This document shows, one piece after another, positions 8,284-20,475 of a DNA stretch of 64,000 nt. Positions within the stretch are counted from its first letter, which is position 1, and each line of letters opens with the position of its first letter. The position numbers were made by a program, and so were the translations under genes. The notes beneath the pieces were generated by a model, which saw only the letters and a list, made by a program, of their open reading frames with translations, was not told the origin of the DNA and ran no database searches. The DNA comes from Ceratothoa steindachneri (Eukaryota; Arthropoda; Malacostraca; Isopoda; Cymothoidae), in assembly GCA_963969495.1 (NCBI GenBank), contig OZ018333.1, forward strand, positions 88,256,508 through 88,320,507, read 5' to 3'.

Positions 8284-9818
8284 CAGCTGTTAAGCTGATA
8301 ACTAAATCTCAAGCTTCAACTCCAGCTCCAACAGTTTTAAATTTACTAGATCCAGCTCCAACACTTTGAAATTTCTGGCTCCCACCTTTCTTTCATCTCA
8401 CCATATATTAATGATTGATATAGTTTACTGAAATTGTACTTTACTCAGTGCTATTAATAGGCCATAGTAGATGGTTATTAATCTAAATTCTAATGATTAT
8501 ACCTCAGATTTGCTAATCTATTATTATTGATTAGAATATAATCAATAATAGCTAATTATTGATAATAATATAAAGTTTACAACATATATTTTTATTTATA
8601 ACACAACTATCCTTTCTTAACTATAAGTCCAATCTTTAAGTGAAAATTATAAAGAAATGTATAAAAAAGTTTTATTTATACTTATTGGATTAGGTTTGTC
8701 TCCATCTTCATTGATGTGCTTTATATTTGCCTTTTTAATTCTGTCTAAATAATTGGAAAAATCTTCATTATCATTTGAAGAATCTGATTGGCTGCTTATA
8801 ATTGGATTTTCTTATTCTTGGTCTTCTTGATTTTCTGATTTGAGCCCTCTCATGCGAATTGCTATTTCCTTAAGTGCTGTTTTACCTTTAGCCTTCTGAT
8901 TATCATTTATTAGGACTCTGTTCATTGGGTACGCATAAACAGCAGCAAATAGGATTGTATTTTGTAAAATTAGTTCCTCATTAAGGAAATAGCAATTCGC
9001 ATGAGAGGGCTCAAATCAGAAAATCAAGAAGACCAAGAATAAGAAAATCCAATTATAAGCAGCCAATCAGATTCTTCAAATGATAATGAAGATTTTTCCA
9101 ATTAGTTCCTCTTCATTGAAGATACAATTCCATCTACAAGCAGTCCACCACTTTGACCAAGGCGATCTATTAATTCCTTGCCAACCAGCAACAATTCTCC
9201 AGGGGTTAAATCAAATCTACAACAAGACCTGTAATTCTGACATTTGCATTCAGTGAGTGAGACATCTTTATTAGCTAGGTCTTCAAGATGTTGTTTCAGC
9301 TCTATGAGATGCTTGATCATCATATAGGTGCTCCCCCAACATGTTTCTTGATCTAAAATGGCTCCTAACCCTGAATGTCTTTTCAAAATACCTAGTCAAT
9401 TTTTGGTATTCTAGTTGCAGTGGCTACTTGTCTGATTCTGATAATCATAGTTGCTACAGGGTGTCCTTTTAAACCATCTTTTTTTGCTAACTGCGCAACG
9501 CTGATGATGGATGAAAGATAATTTAGAAGCTTCTTCAATTATATCATCTAAAAATTTGTCTTCAAGTGTTATTAAATCATCATTTGACATTTCATTAACT
9601 GTTGCTGAATTAATTTTTTCAATTGTACTTAACATATTTGAAGCATTGTCTGTGATAATACATATAACTTGTTCTTTCTTAATTTCAAAAACCTGCAAAA
9701 CAGTTTCCATCAATTTTGAAAGATGCTCTCTTCTATCTTTAACTGCCAGTCACCACTTTTTTAAAGTCATTAATAAATTTGAAATTACATATCACAAAAT
9801 AATTAACTATGTCAAGTA
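8284..9818 (-). mobile_element. hAT transposon, left part only (unit 1)
   Basis: The hAT begins at CAGCTGTTAAGC and is cut by the unit junction at 9818, so units 1 and 2 hold only the left 1.5 kb. The minus strand carries transposase pieces: 9411-9713 (CIITDNASNML, the conserved core block of hAT transposases) and 9102-9386 (GLGAILDQETCWGSTYMMIK). The coding frame is interrupted by an inserted inverted copy (8751-9103). It cannot be autonomous. Confidence 0.85.
8751..9103. repeat. Perfect 123-bp inverted repeat inside the hAT (unit 1)
   Basis: 8751-8873 and 8981-9103 are exact reverse complements, separated by 107 bp. The left arm fits the normal hAT reading frame on the minus strand. The right arm is the extra copy: it is bracketed by the 11-base direct repeat ATTAGTTCCTC (8969-8979 and 9101-9111), and removing it restores the frame from MKRN into AVYAYPMNRVL. 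Same structure at 17369-17721 and 25987-26339. Confidence 0.95.
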
Positions 9819-10626
9819 TTGGTTAAATATCACCAACAAACTCATGTGCACATCGCCTCCAGATCTTAAAAAAAGCCACGTCTAGGTGAAATAGACCAAA
9901 AGTTGAATTTTTAGAATTAAAAACACTTATATCTTAGGAAATTACAAAATCTATTTTTGTTAAAACGAATCTTTAACTGTAAATTTAAAATTAAATTTTA
10001 GGCATTCACTTTGTGTTTATTAACTGATGTTTAACAAAGAAAATTGAAAGGATTGAGTGATGTTGATTAAAAAAAGGTGCAGCTCATGCCACACGCACTT
10101 GCCATTTTGAAAATCTAGCAAAGTGTATTCTTTAGTATATATACACCCAACATGACTGAAGAGATATCATCAATTTAAAAATTCAAAACGTTGAGAAGTG
10201 TGTTTGTTATACTCATGACAAACCTTTTGTAATAACCCTGCTTATACAGAATGGATTGATTTACAACAATAATAAGAAATAGTGCTATAAAAAGTAGATT
10301 TTCTTTTATTAAGATTAGTGTGGCAGATGATTTTGCTATTCTTTTAGTGTTTTTCAGCTATCCCACCGCCCATGCAGCGAGCTGTATTAAACACAGTCAT
10401 TGACCAATCCTAAGCATTTTTTGTAATTGTTGAGAGTAAATGTGGAGGATTTTGCATATGATTTTTTTGATCATTTTTCTACTCTCTTCATTGTTTTGAC
10501 TCAGTAATTAAAGACGCCAACTACTTTATGCTATTTCTACTAAAAATTAATATATTTTAAGTTCTTTCACAATCAAGCGCCTTTGCCCCATAGCCCACAC
10601 CTAATTGTGGTTAGCTGCACCCATCT

Positions 10627-11857
10627 TCCCATAAGGGACATGGTGATTTGCTTTCCTGGCTGCCATGCCCGTCTGGCCCAGCTTATTCTCTTCTCTTTTC
10701 TTACACCCTGTCTTCTTACCCTGCTTATTCAATTTCCATACAATCTCTCCCACAACTTTCTCTAGTTGACCTCTAATTTCATAAGTAGATGCTGACCAGC
10801 TTCCTCTCACTCAATCATTCTGTATTGTGGCTGATGGGGAAGAGGTCAATGCCCCCTCAACCCTGAGCTCCAGTTTTGGGTGGTAGGTTTTTAACAACCT
10901 GCTTCATCTCTACCCTCACCTTCCTCATATCCTCATTCTCCTTTCACTGTCTATTGATTTTATACTAAGCCTGAGGTAGGCCACTAGGTTGGAGGAGTAG
11001 CCTTGAATGGCAGCATGTGGTTTGCCAGCCCCTTGTTCACCCCTTGCATAGAGGGCTACAATGTGGGGTGAATAGCATATGTGTCATGCTAAAAATAGGG
11101 TCACCATACCAATATTTAAGAACATTAATACTTCCCCTCTACCATCACCAGAGCTACCTTTGAGAAGCTCCACCAAAAAAAAATGAAGTCTCCACCCCTG
11201 TGCTTTTGCAGGGAACCCTCCAAAACTCTGACTGGAGAGGAGGCTTACTCCTCTTCTATGCCTATGGTTGTAGAGGACTCACCCTCTTCTCTGGAGGGTG
11301 ACTCTCTCTTTACAGTGACACTCTTCCCTTTACTTTTCAGGGGACTGCCAAGAAAGCCTGCCAGTTGCACATAAGTGACTGCTGCTAGTTGGAGTGGCCC
11401 AATAAGGCCACCCCCTTAGGTGGGTGAGGGATGACAGGGCCCATTGATCCATGCCCTAGAAAGTCCTTCTGGTGTTTATATCAAGCTGACATGTGGTCAC
11501 TGTATGTGCCCCCCTCTCTTCCTGATGGATGTCAGTTTGCCTGCCAGGAATAGGACAAAGGTGACCTGTGATGTCCTGGTAGAGATGGTCACATAGAGGC
11601 CCCCACTGAGATGGCATGGTCCCAGAGGTAACCTAGCCCCAGACAGTAGGGTCTTTCATGGGGGTTGAACACAGGCTCAGTGCCAATTACCAGAACTAAG
11701 ACAAAGAGTGTGCAGAGAGGAGCCTCGATTACATTGAACCCTTCATTCAGAGGTTACTTGGCATTTTTTAACCCATAAGCTTCAAACGCTTCCTTGATAT
11801 TTGTCCACTTATGGCACCATGTTGGCTAAAGGAACATAATTCATCAGAAGAGAGCTC
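10627..11857 (+). mobile_element. Old I-clade LINE: 5' UTR and gag start (unit 2)
   Basis: Copy of 2009-3239 at +8,618; the one difference noted from unit 1 is A at 10935. Non-coding because of multiple frame breaks. The flank before it (9819-10626) holds no gene. Confidence 0.85.
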
Positions 11858-12073
11858 TAGCTCGTGCTACCTGTTCGAAGGTCAGTCTTCGACTGACCTT
11901 CGAACAGGTAGCACGTGTTTTATAGAGCTCTCAGTCTGTTGATCTATTTTTCAGATTTTTCTATAGTTTGTTTGTTTTTTTGTTTTTTTCTCACCACAAT
12001 CAGCGAAAGCTAAGTTGCTCTTCTTTTTTTATTTCTTATTGCTACTTAAATTCTTTCTTTGTTTGAATAAGTG

Positions 12074-13231
12074 ATGGAGTTTGGGGATGAAAGTGAGCAT
12101 GAGTGTCGGAATGTATGCATTGGTTGTGGTGTATTAGGTGAGGGGTATACATGTGTTGTATGTGGGCTGCGTGAATGCATTGTAGATTTAGAGGGGATGA
12201 GAAGGCAGGATTTAGACAGGATATGTAGGCTGGAGGGGTTAGTTGCTGAGCTCAGGAGGGAACTTAGTGTTAGGCCTAGAGCTGGGAATAGGTTAGGTGG
12301 TGAGGTAGGCCAGTTAGATGTTTCAGGTGAAGGTAGAGGGCCAGTGGAGGAGGTAGGATGTGATAGTTCTAGTGATAATGAAGTTAGCCCCCTTAGATTA
12401 GTTAGAAATAGGCCTAGTGAGGATGGGGGACAGTGGAGAGTGGTTAGGAAACATGAAGCTAGGGAGGCTTCTCCTGTTCTTTGTGAGAATAGGGTTGCCT
12501 CTGTTGAGGTGGTTAGCCAGGGGGAGAATAGGTGTGTGAGTCAGAGGGACACAGATCCTATTAGCTTGACTATTCGATTCAGTGCCCTAAGAGAGGATGT
12601 AACTGGAAGTGATATGACTGATGGGGGTGGGGGTGGAGTTCGAGTGACTGGTAGTTTGAATGAGAATAGGAGTGGGGATGGAGTTAGGTCTGTGGGGGTT
12701 AGGAATAGGAGTCTGACTGAAGTGCTTGTGATGGGTGATTCGCGAGTTAGATATTTAGATAGGAAGTTGAATGCAAGTAGATTGAATGGTTTGAGGGTGT
12801 GTTTGCCGGGTGCTGGAGTGAGAGATCTGTCTGATAGGTATGAGGAACTGGTGTCTGGCTGTGCAAGGGATGCGGTTGTGATTACACATGTAGGAGTGAA
12901 TGATGTGAAGAAAGTGGGTGCATGTGAGTTACGTGAGAGGTACAAGAGGTTGATTGAAAAGGTGAAAGAAAGTAGAATGAAAGGTGTTGTGACAGGTGTG
13001 CTTCCAAGAATGGATGTTGGGGTAGAATGGATGTCTCGTGCAATTGGGCTGAATGATTATGTGAGGAGGATGTGTGAGATGGAAGGTGTCATGTTTGTGG
13101 ATGTGTGGGATAGGTTTGTTGGAATGAAAGAAATGTATGCGATGGATGGACTGCATTTGAGTAGGAGGGGGGTAGATGTGTTGTGGGAGGAGTATGATCG
13201 TGTTATTAGGTCTTTGCGGGTGGGAAACTAG
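12074..13231 (+). CDS. CR1 ORF1 protein (unit 2)
   Basis: 385 residues, all SGNH and cysteine-cluster residues as in unit 1. It differs in the linker: codon 167 is ATT (Ile) rather than AAT (Asn) and codon 168 is CGA rather than AGA (both Arg). Codon 383 is Val, shared with unit 3. The two changes lie two bases apart, in a non-catalytic region. Confidence 0.92.
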   Translation: MEFGDESEHECRNVCIGCGVLGEGYTCVVCGLRECIVDLEGMRRQDLDRICRLEGLVAELRRELSVRPRAGNRLGGEVGQLDVSGEGRGPVEEVGCDSSSDNEVSPLRLVRNRPSEDGGQWRVVRKHEAREASPVLCENRVASVEVVSQGENRCVSQRDTDPISLTIRFSALREDVTGSDMTDGGGGGVRVTGSLNENRSGDGVRSVGVRNRSLTEVLVMGDSRVRYLDRKLNASRLNGLRVCLPGAGVRDLSDRYEELVSGCARDAVVITHVGVNDVKKVGACELRERYKRLIEKVKESRMKGVVTGVLPRMDVGVEWMSRAIGLNDYVRRMCEMEGVMFVDVWDRFVGMKEMYAMDGLHLSRRGVDVLWEEYDRVIRSLRVGN

Positions 13232-13254
13232 ATACTAATAGTGGTCAGGGAATT

Positions 13255-16158
13255 ATGAGAGGACATTATAGTACTGAAAGTAGAATGGACTTGGCAGATA
13301 ACAGAAATAGGTTCCAAGGCGATAGAGGTGAGGTCATTCAAGTTTCAAGAGGTGCTTCAGGGATAGGGGGGTTAAATTGTTTCTATACAAATGCTCGTAG
13401 TCTTAGAAACAAGAAGGATGAGCTATTTAGTTATATTAGCAATGAGGATATAGATATATTATGCGTTACTGAATCATGGGTTAATGAAATAGAATTTAGT
13501 GACACTATAAGTGAATTTGATTTTCAGGGCTATAATATGTACAAGAGTCAAAGGACAGGTAGGATTGGTGGAGGAATAATTATCTATATAAAAAACAACA
13601 TTGTTTCAAGTTTAAATACTTCAATAAGGCAGGATGGAGTTGAGTCACTTTGGATAGATATTAGGTTCAGTAAAAATAGAATGGTGCATTTGGGAGCTTT
13701 TTACAGGCCACCTGGGCAGACTGATGATATAGATGAACTAATGATAAGGGAAATAAGTAAGGGATGTGAAACAGATGCAGTTATTATTGGGGACTTCAAC
13801 TTAAACTCTGTGGACTGGGAAAATATGATAGGTAGGGATAGAACAAGTGGCAGGTTCATAGAATGCTTTGAGGATAATTTTTTGAATCAATTTGTTAACG
13901 ATTCAACGAGGGGGGACAATATATTAGATTTAGTACTTTCTAACAGTGATCATTTAGTTCAAGAATTGACTGTTGGGGAAGCATTGGGAAATAGTGTCCA
14001 TCAGATAGTTCGTTTTAACTTGGGAATTGAGAAGGGTAAAATAACTGAGAATGCTGAAAAAGTTCCAAATTTTCATAAGGGAGATTATGTAAAACTTCGA
14101 AGCTTGCTAAATTTGGTAGACTGGGATATAGAATTCAGAGGTAAAAATGCTTATGGGATGTGGGATACTTTCAAGCATATAATAAATGTAGTCCAAGAAC
14201 AATGTATCCCAATGAAGGCCATTAGGAACAAAAGTAGGAAACCATTATGGTGGAATCAGGAGATAGCTAGAAAAATTTCAGAGAAGAAAAGGGCATATAA
14301 AAAATTACAGGTAGAAAATAATATTCAAAATTTAAGTGATTATAGAATGGCTAGGAATGAGTTAAATAAGATTATAAAGAAGAACAAAAGGGTGTCAGAA
14401 ATTAAATTAGCTCAGGATAGCAACAAAGATCCTAGAAAGTTCTTTAGTTACTATAAAATTAATAACAAGTGTGGCAGAGTTAAAATAGGACCTATCAAAT
14501 ATGAAGGGTTTGTGAGAGAAACTGATGAGGAAATAGTTGAGGTACTAAATGGTCATTTTGCATCAGTATTTACAAAAGAGAAACTAAATAGTCCTATGTA
14601 TAGTACTCATAGGTCAGGAAAAGAGGTGTTTACTAACATTTGTGTGGATCGGAGGATGATAAAAGGACTAATAGGTGATTTAGATACTACCAAGGCCTCC
14701 GGCCCTGATAATATTCATTCTAGGATACTTAAAGAAGGGGTAGAAAGTATTTCAATAGCTCTGGACAAGTTATATACTAGGTCATTGGAATATGGAGAAA
14801 TACCCGATGATTGGAAGAGAGCGAATGTAGTCCCCATTTTCAAGAAGGGTAGTAAAGAGGATCCAAATAACTTTAGACCGGTTAGCCTAACTCCTGTAGT
14901 CTGTAAAATTCTTGAGAAAATAGTTAAAAAAGGGATTTGCCAACATCTAGAGAGGGAGGGGTTAATCAGCGATGCTCAGCATGGGTTTAGATCAGGTAGA
15001 TCATGTTTGACTAACTTACTAGACTTTCTGGAGTTTGTAACAGATCAAGTAGATAAGGGAGAGAATGTAGATATAATTTACTTAGATTTTAGTAAAGCAT
15101 TTGATAAGGTACCACACAGGAGACTAGTTCATAAATTAAAAATGATTGGGATATGTGGGGGTGTTTCAAATTGGATAGCTGAGTGGCTGAAAGACAGGAA
15201 GCAAAGGGTAGTGCTAAATGGTGTAAAGTCAGAGTGGAGGGATGTTATCAGTGGGGTTCCTCAGGGATCAGTTCTCGGTCCATTATTATTTGTCATCTAT
15301 ATAAACGATCTTGGGGAGGCAGTTAATAATAAAGTGTCAATTTTTGCGGATGATACCAAATTAGCAGCTGTAGTTAAAGATATTGATGATAATTTTAAAG
15401 TGCAGGGGGACTTAAATAAATTGTTATCCTGGGCACATAAGTGGCAAATGACTTTCAACCTTGATAAGTGCAAAGTTATTAACATGGGAAAAGATAATAG
15501 AGAATTTAACTATGAAATGGATGGGCATTGGCTGAGCTCAGTAGAGGATGAGAAAGATCTAGGAGTAGTAATAGATAAGTCATTAAGGTTTTCTAAGCAG
15601 TGTATTGAAGCAAGAAATAGGGCAAATAGAGTGCTGGGTTTTATTAAGAGAAATGTCAGTTACAAAAGTAAGGAGGTTATTCTTAAACTCTATAACTCTT
15701 ATGTTAGGCCACATCTAGAGTACTGTATACAGGCATGGTCCCCACATTTTAGACACGATATTAACCTTCTTGAGTCAGTGCAACGGAGGGCAACAAAGAT
15801 TATTCCTTCCCTGAGGCACCTTGAATATGAAGATAGACTGAGGGTATTAAATATGTTCTCGTTCGAAAGGAGGTGTGTGAGAGGAGATATGATTGAGCTG
15901 TTTAAAATTTTTTCCGGGATAGATAAATTGGATGTTAGCAAGTTTTTTGAGTTAGATGATGGAAATCGGACTAGAGGTCACCACTTGAAAATTAAAAAGC
16001 AAGGGTGTAGGTTGGATTTAAGAAAATATTTTTTCACCAATAGAGTGGTAGACTTCTGGAACAAATTGCCGCAGAGGGTAGTAGGTAGTCCAAATCTAAA
16101 TGTATTTAAGTGTAGGTTGGATGAGTTTATGGGAAGGGAAGGTTGTGATGGTTCCTAA
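13255..16158 (+). CDS. CR1 ORF2 protein (unit 2)
   Basis: 967 residues with no difference from the unit 1 protein that I could find, including the SVH change in the endonuclease (GTC at 13996-13998) and the FADD box of the RT. Confidence 0.94.
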   Translation: MRGHYSTESRMDLADNRNRFQGDRGEVIQVSRGASGIGGLNCFYTNARSLRNKKDELFSYISNEDIDILCVTESWVNEIEFSDTISEFDFQGYNMYKSQRTGRIGGGIIIYIKNNIVSSLNTSIRQDGVESLWIDIRFSKNRMVHLGAFYRPPGQTDDIDELMIREISKGCETDAVIIGDFNLNSVDWENMIGRDRTSGRFIECFEDNFLNQFVNDSTRGDNILDLVLSNSDHLVQELTVGEALGNSVHQIVRFNLGIEKGKITENAEKVPNFHKGDYVKLRSLLNLVDWDIEFRGKNAYGMWDTFKHIINVVQEQCIPMKAIRNKSRKPLWWNQEIARKISEKKRAYKKLQVENNIQNLSDYRMARNELNKIIKKNKRVSEIKLAQDSNKDPRKFFSYYKINNKCGRVKIGPIKYEGFVRETDEEIVEVLNGHFASVFTKEKLNSPMYSTHRSGKEVFTNICVDRRMIKGLIGDLDTTKASGPDNIHSRILKEGVESISIALDKLYTRSLEYGEIPDDWKRANVVPIFKKGSKEDPNNFRPVSLTPVVCKILEKIVKKGICQHLEREGLISDAQHGFRSGRSCLTNLLDFLEFVTDQVDKGENVDIIYLDFSKAFDKVPHRRLVHKLKMIGICGGVSNWIAEWLKDRKQRVVLNGVKSEWRDVISGVPQGSVLGPLLFVIYINDLGEAVNNKVSIFADDTKLAAVVKDIDDNFKVQGDLNKLLSWAHKWQMTFNLDKCKVINMGKDNREFNYEMDGHWLSSVEDEKDLGVVIDKSLRFSKQCIEARNRANRVLGFIKRNVSYKSKEVILKLYNSYVRPHLEYCIQAWSPHFRHDINLLESVQRRATKIIPSLRHLEYEDRLRVLNMFSFERRCVRGDMIELFKIFSGIDKLDVSKFFELDDGNRTRGHHLKIKKQGCRLDLRKYFFTNRVVDFWNKLPQRVVGSPNLNVFKCRLDEFMGREGCDGS

Positions 16159-16500
16159 GTTTTGTATATATTAATATTGTTTGTATATATCTATAGCTGC
16201 ATGATTTAGTTCTTGACAAGCCTTGATTGGTGATACCCTTGTTTCTGGATGCAATCCTGTGGATGTAGTTTTCCTGGGAGTTTGGGTGCCTTGAAAAAGA
16301 GGCCGCTTGACTCGGATGACCTATGATGAGCCCTTGTGGCTTTTGTCATCCGTTATATTATATTGTGGGGGACTTTGATTTTGTCTTCCCCTGGTGATGG
16401 TGCTTTTTGTGGGTGGGTTTTGACGGAGGCGGATGACCTTTGATAGGCCCTTGTGGCTTTTGTCATCCGTGTAATTATGTTATGTTATGTTATGTTATGT

Positions 16501-16901
16501 TAGCTAGCATGATTGGTAGAAAGCCGAAGGTGATCAGTTTCTCAGATGGGAGCCTTCTGGCGAATGTGGCGAATCATTCCAAGGAGGCGATGATTAGTAC
16601 CTGTCAGACACTTGATGCCACACTCTACCGTGAACTTGTGAAATAAGTGGTTTATGCGAGGGAACTCTTGGACTAATCCATAGATGACATCACCTTAGAG
16701 CTGGTTGACCATGGAGCAATCAAGGTTGAATGTGCGACGAGAAAACAGGGAGGGGCCTCACAACCCAACACTACAATCTTCGTCACATTCAACTGTGGCA
16801 AGATACCTGACTGTGTATGCTGCTTGGTATCGCTACTACCTGGAGACATTCATGCCACTGCTGTGGAGGTGCTACTACTGCTACCACTTTGGCGATACAA
16901 A
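16501..16901 (+). mobile_element. Old I-clade LINE: gag middle part (unit 2)
   Basis: Copy of 7883-8283, bounded by the right TAGCT of the CR1 and the GATACAAA at the hAT start (16894-16901). Confidence 0.85.
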
Positions 16902-18436
16902 CAGCTGTTAAGCTGATAACTAAATCTCAAGCTTCAACTCCAGCTCCAACAGTTTTAAATTTACTAGATCCAGCTCCAACACTTTGAAATTTCTGGCTCC
17001 CACCTTTCTTTCATCTCACCATATATTAATGATTGATATAGTTTACTGAAATTGTACTTTACTCAGTGCTATTAATAGGCCATAGTAGATGGTTATTAAT
17101 CTAAATTCTAATGATTATACCTCAGATTTGCTAATCTATTATTATTGATTAGAATATAATCAATAATAGCTAATTATTGATAATAATATAAAGTTTACAA
17201 CATATATTTTTATTTATAACACAACTATCCTTTCTTAACTATAAGTCCAATCTTTAAGTGAAAATTATAAAGAAATGTATAAAAAAGTTTTATTTATACT
17301 TATTGGATTAGGTTTGTCTCCATCTTCATTGATGTGCTTTATATTTGCCTTTTTAATTCTGTCTAAATAATTGGAAAAATCTTCATTATCATTTGAAGAA
17401 TCTGATTGGCTGCTTATAATTGGATTTTCTTATTCTTGGTCTTCTTGATTTTCTGATTTGAGCCCTCTCATGCGAATTGCTATTTCCTTAAGTGCTGTTT
17501 TACCTTTAGCCTTCTGATTATCATTTATTAGGACTCTGTTCATTGGGTACGCATAAACAGCAGCAAATAGGATTGTATTTTGTAAAATTAGTTCCTCATT
17601 AAGGAAATAGCAATTCGCATGAGAGGGCTCAAATCAGAAAATCAAGAAGACCAAGAATAAGAAAATCCAATTATAAGCAGCCAATCAGATTCTTCAAATG
17701 ATAATGAAGATTTTTCCAATTAGTTCCTCTTCATTGAAGATACAATTCCATCTACAAGCAGTCCACCACTTTGACCAAGGCGATCTATTAATTCCTTGCC
17801 AACCAGCAACAATTCTCCAGGGGTTAAATCAAATCTACAACAAGACCTGTAATTCTGACATTTGCATTCAGTGAGTGAGACATCTTTATTAGCTAGGTCT
17901 TCAAGATGTTGTTTCAGCTCTATGAGATGCTTGATCATCATATAGGTGCTCCCCCAACATGTTTCTTGATCTAAAATGGCTCCTAACCCTGAATGTCTTT
18001 TCAAAATACCTAGTCAATTTTTGGTATTCTAGTTGCAGTGGCTACTTGTCTGATTCTGATAATCATAGTTGCTACAGGGTGTCCTTTTAAACCATCTTTT
18101 TTTGCTAACTGCGCAACGCTGATGATGGATGAAAGATAATTTAGAAGCTTCTTCAATTATATCATCTAAAAATTTGTCTTCAAGTGTTATTAAATCATCA
18201 TTTGACATTTCATTAACTGTTGCTGAATTAATTTTTTCAATTGTACTTAACATATTTGAAGCATTGTCTGTGATAATACATATAACTTGTTCTTTCTTAA
18301 TTTCAAAAACCTGCAAAACAGTTTCCATCAATTTTGAAAGATGCTCTCTTCTATCTTTAACTGCCAGTCACCACTTTTTTAAAGTCATTAATAAATTTGA
18401 AATTACATATCACAAAATAATTAACTATGTCAAGTA
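16902..18436 (-). mobile_element. hAT transposon, left part only (unit 2)
   Basis: Same truncated 1.5 kb as in unit 1, with transposase relics on the minus strand at 17720-18004 and 18029-18331 and the perfect inverted repeat at 17369-17491/17599-17721. Cut at 18436 by the start of unit 3. Confidence 0.85.
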
Positions 18437-19244
18437 TTGGTTAAATATCACCAACAAACTCATGTGCACATCGCCTCCAGATCTTAAAAAAAGCCACGTC
18501 TAGGTGAAATAGACCAAAAGTTGAATTTTTAGAATTAAAAACACTTATATCTTAGGAAATTACAAAATCTATTTTTGTTAAAACGAATCTTTAACTGTAA
18601 ATTTAAAATTAAATTTTAGGCATTCACTTTGTGTTTATTAACTGATGTTTAACAAAGAAAATTGAAAGGATTGAGTGATGTTGATTAAAAAAAGGTGCAG
18701 CTCATGCCACACGCACTTGCCATTTTGAAAATCTAGCAAAGTGTATTCTTTAGTATATATACACCCAACATGACTGAAGAGATATCATCAATTTAAAAAT
18801 TCAAAACGTTGAGAAGTGTGTTTGTTATACTCATGACAAACCTTTTGTAATAACCCTGCTTATACAGAATGGATTGATTTACAACAATAATAAGAAATAG
18901 TGCTATAAAAAGTAGATTTTCTTTTATTAAGATTAGTGTGGCAGATGATTTTGCTATTCTTTTAGTGTTTTTCAGCTATCCCACCGCCCATGCAGCGAGC
19001 TGTATTAAACACAGTCATTGACCAATCCTAAGCATTTTTTGTAATTGTTGAGAGTAAATGTGGAGGATTTTGCATATGATTTTTTTGATCATTTTTCTAC
19101 TCTCTTCATTGTTTTGACTCAGTAATTAAAGACGCCAACTACTTTATGCTATTTCTACTAAAAATTAATATATTTTAAGTTCTTTCACAATCAAGCGCCT
19201 TTGCCCCATAGCCCACACCTAATTGTGGTTAGCTGCACCCATCT

Positions 19245-20475
19245 TCCCATAAGGGACATGGTGATTTGCTTTCCTGGCTGCCATGCCCGTCTGGCCCAGC
19301 TTATTCTCTTCTCTTTTCTTACACCCTGTCTTCTTACCCTGCTTATTCAATTTCCATACAATCTCTCCCACAACTTTCTCTAGTTGACCTCTAATTTCAT
19401 AAGTAGATGCTGACCAGCTTCCTCTCACTCAATCATTCTGTATTGTGGCTGATGGGGAAGAGGTCAATGCCCCCTCAACCCTGAGCTCCAGTTTTGGGTG
19501 GTAGGTTTTTAACAACCTGCTTCATCTCTACCCTCACCTTCCTCATATCCTCATTCTCCTTTCACTGTCTATTGATTTTATACTAAGCCTGAGGTAGGCC
19601 ACTAGGTTGGAGGAGTAGCCTTGAATGGCAGCATGTGGTTTGCCAGCCCCTTGTTCACCCCTTGCATAGAGGGCTACAATGTGGGGTGAATAGCATATGT
19701 GTCATGCTAAAAATAGGGTCACCATACCAATATTTAAGAACATTAATACTTCCCCTCTACCATCACCAGAGCTACCTTTGAGAAGCTCCACCAAAAAAAA
19801 ATGAAGTCTCCACCCCTGTGCTTTTGCAGGGAACCCTCCAAAACTCTGACTGGAGAGGAGGCTTACTCCTCTTCTATGCCTATGGTTGTAGAGGACTCAC
19901 CCTCTTCTCTGGAGGGTGACTCTCTCTTTACAGTGACACTCTTCCCTTTACTTTTCAGGGGACTGCCAAGAAAGCCTGCCAGTTGCACATAAGTGACTGC
20001 TGCTAGTTGGAGTGGCCCAATAAGGCCACCCCCTTAGGTGGGTGAGGGATGACAGGGCCCATTGATCCATGCCCTAGAAAGTCCTTCTGGTGTTTATATC
20101 AAGCTGACATGTGGTCACTGTATGTGCCCCCCTCTCTTCCTGATGGATGTCAGTTTGCCTGCCAGGAATAGGACAAAGGTGACCTGTGATGTCCTGGTAG
20201 AGATGGTCACATAGAGGCCCCCACTGAGATGGCATGGTCCCAGAGGTAACCTAGCCCCAGACAGTAGGGTCTTTCATGGGGGTTGAACACAGGCTCAGTG
20301 CCAATTACCAGAACTAAGACAAAGAGTGTGCAGAGAGGAGCCTCGATTACATTGAACCCTTCATTCAGAGGTTACTTGGCATTTTTTAACCCATAAGCTT
20401 CAAACGCTTCCTTGATATTTGTCCACTTATGGCACCATGTTGGCTAAAGGAACATAATTCATCAGAAGAGAGCTC
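19245..20475 (+). mobile_element. Old I-clade LINE: 5' UTR and gag start (unit 3)
   Basis: Copy of 2009-3239 at +17,236. In this unit the LINE can be followed through its interruptions to its 3' end: 25119-25519, 28013-28712, 29028-30890 and 31788-32140. Confidence 0.85.

Larger units (their letters stand above)
1201..9818 (+). repeat. Tandem unit 1 of 3 (8,618 bp)
   Basis: The unit starts at TTGGTTAAATATCACC just after GTA and ends at GTCAAGTA; the next unit follows without spacer. Offsets between all matching landmarks in units 1, 2 and 3 are exactly 8,618. Differences I found against units 2 and 3: T at 2317 (A in both others) and C at 4603 (T in both others). Content in order: AT-rich flank, I-LINE 5' part, CR1 LINE, more I-LINE gag, and the left 1.5 kb of a hAT. 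Confidence 0.96.
11863..16500 (+). mobile_element. CR1-clade non-LTR retrotransposon, unit 2
   Basis: Second copy, carried along by the tandem duplication rather than inserted separately: the flanking I-LINE sequence, TAGCT duplications, fold-back 5' end and (TTATG)5 tail are all the same as in unit 1. Confidence 0.93.
9819..18436 (+). repeat. Tandem unit 2 of 3 (8,618 bp)
   Basis: Same content as unit 1. Private differences seen: T at 12573 and C at 12575, where units 1 and 3 have A and A; these two changes lie in adjacent codons of CR1 ORF1. It shares A at 10935 and T at 13221 with unit 3. It ends inside the hAT at the same base as unit 1. Confidence 0.96.

Noticed and set aside
7822..8293. 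Short plus-strand frames just after the CR1 tail
   Set aside because: The first reads through the 3' stem-loop and pentamer tail into gag; the second is a shifted frame of the old I-LINE gag. Neither is a gene.
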